In this document: piece by piece, positions 30,431 to 38,285 of the stretch | How the letters are laid out: the number at the start of each line of letters is the position of its first letter | Position numbering within the stretch: position 1 is the stretch's first letter | Assembly: GCA_964587835.1 (NCBI GenBank) | Contig: CAZPMN010000023.1 | Coordinates: forward strand, 1-42,484 | Length of the DNA stretch: 42,484 nt | Origin: Erginobacter sp964587835 | GTDB lineage: Bacteria > Auribacterota > Erginobacteria > Erginobacterales > Erginobacteraceae | Direction of reading: 5' to 3' | Translations under genes and position numbers: made by a program | The notes under the pieces: model-generated | What the model was told of the DNA's origin: nothing | What the model saw: only the letters and a program-made list of their open reading frames with translations | The model's database searches: none

Positions 30431-32915
30431 AATCCTGCCAGAGGATCCGGCCGGCCTCCTCCGCGGTGGTCGCGGTGGCCAACCTTTCGACAATCTCCGC
30501 CCGCCCCAACAGCCGAACCAGTTCCGAAAGGACCTGGAGATGGGACTCCGGCGGCCCGTCCCGGGGACTGAGGAGGAGAAAGAGGACCCGGGGGGGCGAG
30601 GTGGTATGGGGCAATTCCCAGCCCTGCCGGTTGATCCCCAGAAAGACCGTGGCCAACTCCACCTCCGGAACGTGGGCGTGGAGCAGCACCGCTCCCGAAG
30701 TCAGCTCCACCGGCTCGTCGGTCCCGATCCCGGCCAGGATCTTTGCCAGACGGGCGGCCGTCTCTTCCCGATCGGGAAAAGCCGGACGGAGCAGCCGCGC
30801 TATACCCTCCTCCAGCCCGGTCCCCTCCAGGTCGGGACGGATGTGTCCCACCGGAAGGAAGAACGAACAGAAGGCGGCTTGCTCCTCTGCTTCCGGCTCC
30901 GCCTCCGCCTCCCAGCGGATCTCCGGGGGATAGACCACGATCAGGTTAACCCCGGAGAATTGACGGGTGATCAACCGGGGCAAGCGGTTAAGGACCGGTT
31001 GCCAGGAAAGTCGTCCCTTGCGGGCGCTTACCAGGATCAGCAGATCGTCCTCGGTGACCGCCCCCCTCAACCAATCCAGGAGGGATTCCCGTTCCTCCAC
31101 CAGCCCGTACGAAGTCGTGACCAGGGGCGGATTTTTTCCGATCATCTCCCGGACCCGTTCCAGCGTCCGCTCCGCGCCCACGGCGAGAAGTGAAGTCCCC
31201 ACCTGTCCGGCCAGGTTCTTGACCGACTTCAGGACGGTCTCCAATCCCGACTGTCTCTCCGCCAGGGGCGGGAGAAGCAGGATGGTTCGCTTCATTGTGT
31301 TGATCGGATGCGGGCAGCGGCTGACAAAGACCATCTGGCGGCTCTTTTCAATCACCGGGTCGAGGACCCGGCCGAAGGTTCGCTGATGATAGGAGATGGC
31401 GGCGTCCCAGCCGGCGACGATCGTCGAGATTCTCAGGTCCACCAGGGCCTGAAGAATTCCCGAGGGGATATCCGTCGCCGACCGGGTGATCGGAACCACC
31501 GGCACCCCGGCCGCCGACGCCCGGACCAGGGCGTGGCCCAGCAGCTTCTCGCCCGCGGCGATCCGCTCCTCGGCGTGGGCGCCCGAACGGGCCACGGTCA
31601 GGGGGTAGAGCGGTTCGGGCGAGCGACGCTGCCGGAGGAGCAGCGCCAGTCCCATCAATTCTTCCACCGACTGGGGGTTGACCAGGGGGATCAGGAACCG
31701 GTGAGGCGCGCTGGAGGGCTGGTAGGGCTGCTCCTCCTCGGCCAGGGCCACTTTCCTCGCGTAGCGATCGGTAAGCCAGGAACCGGCCAGGCTGGTGACC
31801 AAGATCATGACGATCGTCCCGGTGACCACCGGCTCGCCGAAGATCCCGATCTCATAACCGACCAGGACCGCGGCCAGGGTGGCAGCCGCCTGGTTCACGG
31901 AGAGGCCGAAGATCAGCAGCCATTCTTCCCGGCGGTAGCCGAACCATCTCCCGGTCGCCCCGGCCGCCAGCCATTTCGTCACCAGACCGGCTCCGACCAT
32001 CGCCCCGGCGATCTTCCAGGTCCCGGCGCCGGCGAAGAGCATCTGGATGTTGACCAGCATCCCCACCGAAATCAAAAAGAAGGGTATGAAGAGCGAGTGA
32101 CCGACGAACTGGAGACGATTCATCAACGTGCTCTTCTCCGGGATCAGGCTGTTAAGGATCAGACCGGCCAGAAAAGCCCCGATGATCGATTCCAGACCGG
32201 CCAGATGGGCCAGGTAGGCACAGAGATAGACCGCGGAGAGAACCCCCATGAAGGCCATCCCCCCGTCGCTGGCCACCGACCGGAAGAACCAGTTTCCCAG
32301 CCGGGGCAGGATCAGACCCACCGCGGCAAAGTAGACCCCCATCAGGGAAAACAGCCTCAGCCAGAACAACCAACCGGTCGTCCCCCGATGGGAGGCGGCG
32401 ATCACCGCCAAAACCAGCAGGGCCGCGGTATCGGTGAAGAGAGTCCCCCCGATGGTGGTGGTCACCGAGCGGCTCCGGGCCAGGCCCATCTGACTGGCGA
32501 TCGAATAGGTAAGCAGGGTATGGGAGGAAAACATGGTGGCCAGGAGGATCGCAGCCGGCCAGGCAAAACCAAGATAATACCGGCTGAGCAGGCTGCCCAG
32601 GACCAGTGGGATGGTAAAGGTGAGAAAGCCGAAGACCAGGCTATGCTGGCGGTGGTGGAGAAACTGGACCAGGTCGAGCTCGAGCCCGGCCAGAAACATT
32701 ATGTAGAGCAGACCGATCGCCCCCAGCAGCTCGATCTCCAGGTGACGATCCAGGATGCCCAGGCCGTGGGGACCGAGGATAACCCCGGAGACGATCAGGC
32801 CGATCACCCCCGGCAGTTTCAGCTTCCCGAAGAGGAGCGGGGCGAGCAGGGCCACCGAGATCATCAGCCCGAAAATCAGCACCGGGTCCTGAATGGGAAG
32901 ATACTGTTCCAGCAT
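30402..32915 (-). CDS. CPA2-type cation:proton antiporter with Usp-like and PTS-EIIA-like domains
   Basis: An 837-residue three-part protein. Residues about 1-390 are a membrane antiporter of the Na+/H+ exchanger (KefB/NapA-like) family, with LKLPGVIGLIVSGVILGPHG, GLLYIMFLAGLELDL, ESIIGAFLAGLILNSLIP and FIPFFLISVGMLVNI. Residues about 395-690 form two Usp-like cytoplasmic halves (PHRFLIPLVNPQSVEELM; TMKRTILLLPPLAERQSGLE). The last 140 residues resemble a type-2 PTS EIIA domain. His746, in SGAVLLHAHVPEVELATVFL, sits where the phosphorylated His is expected, though the usual preceding Pro is Leu. It probably exports or exchanges Na+ or K+ under the control of nucleotides and phosphorylation. 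Ion, direction and regulation are inference. Confidence 0.88.
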   Translation of the reverse strand: MLEQYLPIQDPVLIFGLMISVALLAPLLFGKLKLPGVIGLIVSGVILGPHGLGILDRHLEIELLGAIGLLYIMFLAGLELDLVQFLHHRQHSLVFGFLTFTIPLVLGSLLSRYYLGFAWPAAILLATMFSSHTLLTYSIASQMGLARSRSVTTTIGGTLFTDTAALLVLAVIAASHRGTTGWLFWLRLFSLMGVYFAAVGLILPRLGNWFFRSVASDGGMAFMGVLSAVYLCAYLAHLAGLESIIGAFLAGLILNSLIPEKSTLMNRLQFVGHSLFIPFFLISVGMLVNIQMLFAGAGTWKIAGAMVGAGLVTKWLAAGATGRWFGYRREEWLLIFGLSVNQAAATLAAVLVGYEIGIFGEPVVTGTIVMILVTSLAGSWLTDRYARKVALAEEEQPYQPSSAPHRFLIPLVNPQSVEELMGLALLLRQRRSPEPLYPLTVARSGAHAEERIAAGEKLLGHALVRASAAGVPVVPITRSATDIPSGILQALVDLRISTIVAGWDAAISYHQRTFGRVLDPVIEKSRQMVFVSRCPHPINTMKRTILLLPPLAERQSGLETVLKSVKNLAGQVGTSLLAVGAERTLERVREMIGKNPPLVTTSYGLVEERESLLDWLRGAVTEDDLLILVSARKGRLSWQPVLNRLPRLITRQFSGVNLIVVYPPEIRWEAEAEPEAEEQAAFCSFFLPVGHIRPDLEGTGLEEGIARLLRPAFPDREETAARLAKILAGIGTDEPVELTSGAVLLHAHVPEVELATVFLGINRQGWELPHTTSPPRVLFLLLSPRDGPPESHLQVLSELVRLLGRAEIVERLATATTAEEAGRILWQDSPCPAGPQR

Positions 32916-32966
32916 AAAATTTCTCCAGTCCGACTGCCGCGGCCGGCGGCGGGCGGGAAACAGCCC

Positions 32967-34280
32967 TCAGGGCCAGACCACCATCGAAACGTTGCTCCGC
33001 TCGTCGATCGGGGAGGAGTGGCCGAGCCGGGCCTGGGTGCTGACCATGAACCCGTAAGTTTTCCCGGAACTCGGTTCCCAGCCGTTTAAGGGTGAATAGC
33101 GGATATGGGAGCCGGAGACCGCCGAGATGTTCTTGGCCGTCTGGCCCGGCCGGAGCCACTCCCAGGTCGCCGCGTACCAGCGCCCGTCCGTCCATTTCAC
33201 GAAGACCCAGGCGTTGCCCACGATCGGTTCGCCGTCGGCTTCGTAAGTTCCGGGCGGCCAGACATCGGCCTGGTCATAGTTCAGCCGCATCAGAGATCCG
33301 TCCGGACGGGCCTGCAGGTTCGCTGTTTCCGGCCATCCCGATATGTCCTGATCGAGCCACCTGACTTTCGCCAGATCGATGGGTCCCGACGACGGGGTAA
33401 TCGAGGGTTGGGGGGCGACGGAAGGGGCGGGCGGGGCCGAAGGTCTCGGCGTAACCGAAGGAGTCGGGGTGGCGGAAGGGGGCGGCGTGACTGAAGGAGT
33501 CACGGTGGCGGAGGGGGTGGGAGTCACCGGAATCCCGAAGTAGCACCTGGTCAATCCCCGGATCGCCCAGAACCCCTCGCCGGGACGATAGATAGCCGCC
33601 TGATCCGTGCCGTCGCCGTTATAATCTCTCGGTACGGCCTGGTCGTTCCTCGCCCCGAAGTAGATCCGGCTCACTCCCCGGATCGCCCAACAGCCGTTTC
33701 CGGGCCGGAAGATCGCCGAGCGGCGCCGACTCTCGGCGGTGTAATCTCCCGGGACCGGGATATCACCCGAGCGGCCCCAGTAAACCCGGCTCACTCCCCG
33801 GACCGCCCAGAATCCGGCGCTCGGGCGGTAGACGGCAATCTCAGCGGTACCGTCGCCGCGGAAATCTCCCGGAACCGGGATGTCGCCCAGCCGGCCCCAG
33901 TAGGCCCGGGTCACTCCCCGAATCGCCCAGAACCCGGCGCTCGGACGGTAGACGGCGACCTCGGCGGTCCCGTCGCCGCTGAAGTCGGCCGGGACGGCAA
34001 GGTCGCCGTAGCGTCCCCAGTAAATCCTGCTCAGCTGGCGGACCGCCCAGAGCCCGTTGGTCGGGCGGTAGACGGCGATATCGACGGCCCCGTCGCCGGT
34101 GAAGTCGCCGGGGGCGGGCCGGTCTCCGCAACGTTCGGGAATCCGCCGGACCACTCGGGAACCGGCGGGTGAAACGAAGATCGGATCCTCTCCACCCCCT
34201 TTTCCGTCCAGGTTGACTCCCTGGACCACCGGGCCCAGTCCGATCGTTAGGACGGCCAGAATCAGCCCTGAAATTCCCAT
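32967..34280 (-). CDS. Secreted FG-GAP/VCBS-like repeat protein with unknown C-terminal domain
   Basis: ATG 34280 is preceded by GGGAGAAG and gives a signal peptide (MGISGLILAVLTIGLGPVVQ). Five tandem 40-residue repeats follow (about residues 55-254), each like PVPGDFRGDGTAEIAVYRPS followed by GFWAVRGVSRVYWG. D-x-D-G calcium-loop text is present in repeats 1, 2, 3 and 5. Repeat 4 (DYTAESRRRSAIFRP) has lost it. A Pro/Thr/Ser-rich linker (about 255-300) leads to a 135-residue domain with NAWVFVKWTDGRWYAATWEW and LRPGQTAKNIS, ending NVSMVVWP, which I cannot name. It is likely exported and extracellular or surface-bound. Upstream in-frame codons to 34745 are not supported. Confidence 0.8.
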   Translation of the reverse strand: MGISGLILAVLTIGLGPVVQGVNLDGKGGGEDPIFVSPAGSRVVRRIPERCGDRPAPGDFTGDGAVDIAVYRPTNGLWAVRQLSRIYWGRYGDLAVPADFSGDGTAEVAVYRPSAGFWAIRGVTRAYWGRLGDIPVPGDFRGDGTAEIAVYRPSAGFWAVRGVSRVYWGRSGDIPVPGDYTAESRRRSAIFRPGNGCWAIRGVSRIYFGARNDQAVPRDYNGDGTDQAAIYRPGEGFWAIRGLTRCYFGIPVTPTPSATVTPSVTPPPSATPTPSVTPRPSAPPAPSVAPQPSITPSSGPIDLAKVRWLDQDISGWPETANLQARPDGSLMRLNYDQADVWPPGTYEADGEPIVGNAWVFVKWTDGRWYAATWEWLRPGQTAKNISAVSGSHIRYSPLNGWEPSSGKTYGFMVSTQARLGHSSPIDERSNVSMVVWP

Positions 34281-34663
34281 TCTGCTTCTCCCTTGATTCA
34301 CAAACACCCCAAACAAGACCGGCGGCTTCGCCCGCCCGTCGGGAATGGAGAACCCGCTCTGACGGCTTGGTCCCCGGTATATTCCGGCTTCCCCTACCGA
34401 GTCGTCAAACATTTTTCTCCCATCTGGGAAACTTTCCTGATTATCCTCCCCCTTCCGGGATTTCCCCAGCCGTAGAGAAAGACGGAAGACCCGGGTCAGG
34501 TCCCGAATGCACCGGTACGGTCGATAGGCGGTAAACTCCGATCTCGTCGCGGCCGGGCCCCTCTTAATTCCCCGGAACCGGCTCGGCGCCGGAGCGGAGT
34601 ATTCTCTGTCCTCGGGATCTTCCGGGGTACCTGCCCGGCCGCCGGGAAACCTCTGACGGCCGG
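34281..34663. other. Divergent intergenic region without a recognised gene
   Basis: 383 bases between the FG-GAP gene and the promoter of the esterase gene. A minus-strand TTGACG (34408-34403) with AT-rich TATACC-like text 21 bases further could be a weak promoter for the FG-GAP gene. Short ORFs here show no family features. Confidence 0.5.
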
Positions 34664-34692
34664 TTGACACCGGGATGCACGCGGAGTACTGT
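34664..34692 (+). promoter_or_regulatory. Strong sigma-70 promoter for the esterase-like gene
   Basis: TTGACA (34664-34669), a 17-base spacer, then TACTGT (34687-34692). Transcription would start near 34699, about 70 bases before ATG 34769. Confidence 0.65.
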
Positions 34693-34768
34693 ACTCTCTC
34701 GAAACCATCTCTCATCTGACCCCGGGTCTCAAACTCCGAAACCAAACGACCGGCTGGATTTTGTTAAA

Positions 34769-36223
34769 ATGATAAAGATATTTCTGGTCGAGTTGGGGAT
34801 ATCTGTACTTCTGATAACCGCGGGGCCTCTCCCGGCGGCGGGAGAAGCTCCCGCCGGCGCCGGCCCGATGGAGAAACCGAAGTTGGCCGAGGACGAACCG
34901 ATGAATAACGCCATCGAGCAATGGATCGCTACGGAAGCGATCCCCTTCTCTCTCCAGGCTTCTGAAGACTTCCATTCCGCCGTCGACCGGCTCGCCGCCG
35001 GCCTGGGCGACCGGGTGGAGCTACTGGGAATCGGGGAACCGCTCCACGGCGGGGAGGAATTCCTTCAGCTGCGCAACCGGCTCTTCGGGCGGCTGGCCGA
35101 GAAACATGATTTTCGCGCCATCGCCGTCGAGAGCTGCTTTCTCCGGGGGCGGCTGGTCGACGGATATGTCGGGGGAACCGGAACCGCCGATTTCGCGGAT
35201 GTGGGGGAGAGCGGTTTCAGCCATCGCTTTGGTGCTCTGGAGGCGAATCGGGAGCTGGTGGAGTGGATGCGGGAATGGAATGCCGACCCCGCCCGGACCG
35301 GCCGGCTCCGCTTTTACGGCTTTGACGCACCAATGGAGATGACCGGCGCCGACAGCCCCCGGTTTCCTCTCGAACTCGCCCTTGACCGCCTGGCCCCGCT
35401 CGACCCCGATCTCGTCCAAAAGTATCGGAAGCGGCTGGAACCGCTTTACGGCGATGACGCCGACTGGCTCAACCCCGCCGCCGTCTTTGACCCGGACAAG
35501 TCGATCGGCCGCTCCCCCCGGGCTGACGATTTGAGGATCGCCGTCGAGGACCTGCTCGGAGAATTGGAGATCCGCCGACCCGGTCTCCTGGCCGGAGGAT
35601 TCGGGGAAGAGTACGCTCTATCCGTCAGGTACGTCCGGATCGCCCGACAGCTGCTCAACTATCACGCCGCCGTGGCCGACAAATCGGATGATCGGAATTC
35701 CCGGCTGATCGGTATCCGCGACGCGATGATGGCCGACAACCTCGCCTGGATCGTGGAGCAGGAACGGGAACGGGGGAAGGTGCTGGTCTTCGCCCATAAC
35801 AGCCACCTCAAACGAGGGGAGGCGACGATGCAGCTCGGCTCGGCGGCTTTCCGCTGGTGGCCGGCCGGGGCCCATCTCGACGGACTCCTCGGCCCCCGTT
35901 ACGCCGCGATCGGCGCCGCCCTTGGTTCTTCCGGGCCCAACGGGATCTTACCCCCCGAACCCGGATCTCTGGAAGCCCGACTCGGCGCACAGACGGAGGC
36001 CGGCCTCTTTATCCCCACCCATCGGGGGCGAGAGCTTCCCCCGGAAGAGGTCGAATCCCTTCCCGTCCGTTCGGTTTCGAAAAGGAACCCGGGCTACTTC
36101 CCCCTTACCCCCGCCAGTCTCGCCGACTTTGACTGGCTGGCCTTCCTCGACTCCGTCAATTACACCCGCGGCGCCCCCCCGCTCCCCGATCCGCAAGCCG
36201 TCAGTCCCCCGCCCGACTCCTGA
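34769..36223 (+). CDS. Secreted erythromycin-esterase-like hydrolase
   Basis: A 484-residue protein with a signal peptide (MIKIFLVELGISVLLITAGP, then LPAAGEA). The erythromycin esterase family motifs are present: LLGIGEPLHGGEEF (Glu and His of the active site), AIAVESCF (Glu), and VLVFAHNSHLKRG (His). The middle is helical, with LRFYGFDAPMEM as in Ere proteins. Known members open macrolide lactones, but most relatives have unknown substrates, so resistance should not be assumed. A consensus promoter lies 70 bases upstream and no strong ribosome site is seen (TTGTTAAA before ATG). It is divergent from the FG-GAP gene, and both products appear exported. Confidence 0.87.
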   Translation: MIKIFLVELGISVLLITAGPLPAAGEAPAGAGPMEKPKLAEDEPMNNAIEQWIATEAIPFSLQASEDFHSAVDRLAAGLGDRVELLGIGEPLHGGEEFLQLRNRLFGRLAEKHDFRAIAVESCFLRGRLVDGYVGGTGTADFADVGESGFSHRFGALEANRELVEWMREWNADPARTGRLRFYGFDAPMEMTGADSPRFPLELALDRLAPLDPDLVQKYRKRLEPLYGDDADWLNPAAVFDPDKSIGRSPRADDLRIAVEDLLGELEIRRPGLLAGGFGEEYALSVRYVRIARQLLNYHAAVADKSDDRNSRLIGIRDAMMADNLAWIVEQERERGKVLVFAHNSHLKRGEATMQLGSAAFRWWPAGAHLDGLLGPRYAAIGAALGSSGPNGILPPEPGSLEARLGAQTEAGLFIPTHRGRELPPEEVESLPVRSVSKRNPGYFPLTPASLADFDWLAFLDSVNYTRGAPPLPDPQAVSPPPDS

Positions 36224-36373
36224 CCGTCGTCCGGGCCCGCGGATCCGGCCGCGCCCGGTCCTTACTGGATGAAAGACAACAACAGGTCAGCCTCATCTCC
36301 AGTGGTCAAGTTGCGGACGCCCGGTCCCCCGCCATTGCGGCCGTCGAAGCGATGACTAACCGGCCGGGTGTCA

Positions 36374-36829
36374 TCATTGCGAGGAGCGAAATGGTTAACC
36401 CGGTAGATGTCATTGCGAGGAGCGGAGCGACGAAGCAATCTCACCAGTCTCTCAGCCCCTTGNNNNNNNNNNNNNNNNNNNNNNNNNNNNNNNNNNNNNN
36501 NNNNNNNNNNNNNNNNNNNNNNNNNNNNNNNNNNNNNNNNNNNNNNNNNNNNNNNNNNNNNNCACCAGTCTCTCAGCCCCTTGTCATTGCGAGGAGCGGA
36601 GCGACGAAGCAATCTCACCAGTCTCTCAGCCCCCTGTCATTGCGAGGAGCGGAGCGACGAAGCAATCTCACCAGTCTCTCAGCCCCTTGTCATTGCGAGG
36701 AGCGGAGCGACGAAGCAATCTCACCAGTCTCTCAGCCCCTTGTCATTGCGAGGAGCGGAGCGACGAAGCAATCTCACCAGTCTCTCAGCCCCTTGTCATT
36801 GCGAGGAGCGGAGCGACGAAGCAATCTCA
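36374..36829 (+). repeat. 53-bp tandem repeat array carrying a CATTGCGAGGAGCGG...GCAATCT element
   Basis: Full copies begin at 36410, 36584, 36637, 36690, 36743 and 36796. After the N gap the spacing is exactly 53 bases. Each unit is a 32-base imperfect palindrome (TCATTGCGAGGAGCGGAGCG then ACGAAGCAATCT) plus a 21-base linker (CACCAGTCTCTCAGCCCCTT then G). A diverged partial copy starts near 36374. The palindrome is of a type found between genes in many bacteria. Its translations (CHCEERSDEAI and similar) are a well-known false protein. Confidence 0.95.
36463..36562. other. Assembly gap of 100 Ns
   Basis: Exactly 100 N, the usual placeholder for a gap of unknown size. The distance between flanking units (174) is not a multiple of 53, so the true copy number is unknown. 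Confidence 0.97.
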
Positions 36830-36877
36830 TCGGTGATGCCCCTCCCGCTCTCTTACCACTATTGAGATAAGTTTCCA

Positions 36878-38263
36878 ATGCCCAGACTGCTCCAGAACAG
36901 TGTCCGGCGAACCCTCTTCCAGATGGCCTTCCCGATGCTCGCCGGGACAATCGCGATGCACTCCTACAACCTGGCCGACACCTGGTTCGTCTCCCGACTC
37001 GGCACCATCCCCCTGGCCGCGATGGGCTATGTCTTCCCGGTGGCGATGCTCTTGCGCTTCGTCGCCGGCGGGATCGGCACCGGAGTCACCACCCTAACCT
37101 CGCACGCTCTCGGCCGGGCCGATCGGAGGGCCGCCGGCCGTTTCCTCACCCACGGGGTCATCCTGGCCGCCCTCGTCTCGGCGATGATGGCCTTAAGCGG
37201 CCTGCTCACCATCAACCCGCTCTTCCGATCCCTGGGGGCGGATGAGCTGGTCCTCCCCCTGATCCGGAGGTATATGTGGACCTGGTACGCCGGGGCCGTC
37301 TTTATGTCCCTGCCGATGCTTGGCGTCGGCGTCCTGATCTCCCTGGGCGACTCCCGGACCGCCAGCCTGATGATGGTGAGCGGTTCGCTGCTCAACTGCC
37401 TCCTCGACCCGATTATGATCTTCGGCTGGCTGGGATTCCCCGCCCTGGGGATATGGGGGGCCGCCCTGGCCACGGTTGTCGCCCAGGCCGTGATCAGCTT
37501 CTGGCTCCTCTACCTGCTCACGGTCAAGCATCGCCTCCTCCAGCTGCTCCGCCCGGAGATGGCCTTCTTCTTCCGTTCTTGCCGGAGGATCTTGAGCTTC
37601 GCCGTCCCGGGATCGATCAGTATGATGCTGATGCCCTTCTCCGCCGGGGTGATCGTCGTCCTGGTCAGCCGCTTCGGCAACGAGGCCGTGGCCGCGGTCT
37701 CCGCCGCCGCCCGGATTGAGAACTTTGCCTTCGTCATCCCGATGGCCCTCGGGATGTCCCTGGTCCCCTTCGTCAGCCAGAATTTCGGGGGAGGACGGAT
37801 CGACCGGATCGACCAGGCTCGGACCTACTCGACCCGGTTCGCCTTTGTTTACGGAATCGGGATTGCCCTGATCTTCTTCCTCGCCGCGCCCGGGTTGGCC
37901 TCTCTGTTCAGCCGGGATCCCCGGGTGACCGCGGTCTTTGTCCTCTATGTCCGGATCATTGCCTTCGGCTACGGGATGATGGAAATCCATCGCTACTGCG
38001 GCTTCATCTTCACCGGGATGCACCATCCGATCCTCGCCACCATCCTCAACTTGATCCGGGTCGGGGTCCTCCTGATCCCGCTTGCTTCCCTAGGCAGCCG
38101 TTTATTCGGCCTGGAGGGGATCTTCGTTGGCCGCCTCCTCACCGACCTGGCCGCCGGCTCCATCGGTCTGTTCTGGGCCACCCGCCTCCTGGGCCGTTCC
38201 CAGCTGCCGGTATCGTCCGAACCGATCGAACCCCCTCCGCCGCCCCCAGTTACTGATTACTGA
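36878..38263 (+). CDS. MATE-family multidrug/metabolite exporter
   Basis: A 461-residue protein with about twelve membrane helices in two six-helix halves. The N-terminus VRRTLFQMAFPMLAGTIAMH and NLADTWFVSRLGTIPLAAMG are typical of MATE exporters. The second half contains SFAVPGSISMMLMPFSAGVI and PMALGMSLVPFVSQNFGGGR. MATE proteins exchange Na+ or H+ for cationic drugs or metabolites at the inner membrane; the substrate is unknown. The last residues (PPPPPPVTDY) and the TGA stop are encoded by the heptamer array at 38251. No clear ribosome site is present before the ATG. Confidence 0.92.
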   Translation: MPRLLQNSVRRTLFQMAFPMLAGTIAMHSYNLADTWFVSRLGTIPLAAMGYVFPVAMLLRFVAGGIGTGVTTLTSHALGRADRRAAGRFLTHGVILAALVSAMMALSGLLTINPLFRSLGADELVLPLIRRYMWTWYAGAVFMSLPMLGVGVLISLGDSRTASLMMVSGSLLNCLLDPIMIFGWLGFPALGIWGAALATVVAQAVISFWLLYLLTVKHRLLQLLRPEMAFFFRSCRRILSFAVPGSISMMLMPFSAGVIVVLVSRFGNEAVAAVSAAARIENFAFVIPMALGMSLVPFVSQNFGGGRIDRIDQARTYSTRFAFVYGIGIALIFFLAAPGLASLFSRDPRVTAVFVLYVRIIAFGYGMMEIHRYCGFIFTGMHHPILATILNLIRVGVLLIPLASLGSRLFGLEGIFVGRLLTDLAAGSIGLFWATRLLGRSQLPVSSEPIEPPPPPPVTDY

Positions 38264-38285
38264 TTACCGATTACTGCTCGCTGCT
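38251..38285 (+). repeat. Heptamer array, five units of YRCYGMT
   Basis: TACTGAT, TACTGAT, TACCGAT, TACTGCT, CGCTGCT in phase, then TATCG. The MATE stop (TGA 38261-38263) lies inside it. The unit matches the array at 485-550. Confidence 0.85.

Noticed and set aside
31308..33089. 593-codon plus-strand frame opposite the antiporter gene.
   Set aside because: Antisense shadow of a clear family gene, with Gln/Gly/Asp/Pro-rich composition typical of reversed GC-rich coding DNA.
34281..34745. N-terminal extension of the FG-GAP gene.
   Set aside because: A clear ribosome site and signal peptide start at 34280, and the upstream codons have no family features.
36410..36829. CRISPR array.
   Set aside because: The units and the 21-base linkers are nearly identical, so there are no variable spacers, and no cas gene is in the window.
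36352..36870. Reading frames through the 53-bp array (products with CHCEERSDEAI and SLRGAERRSNLTSLSAP).
   Set aside because: They translate a nucleotide tandem repeat and an N gap in several frames at once; these are well-known false proteins.
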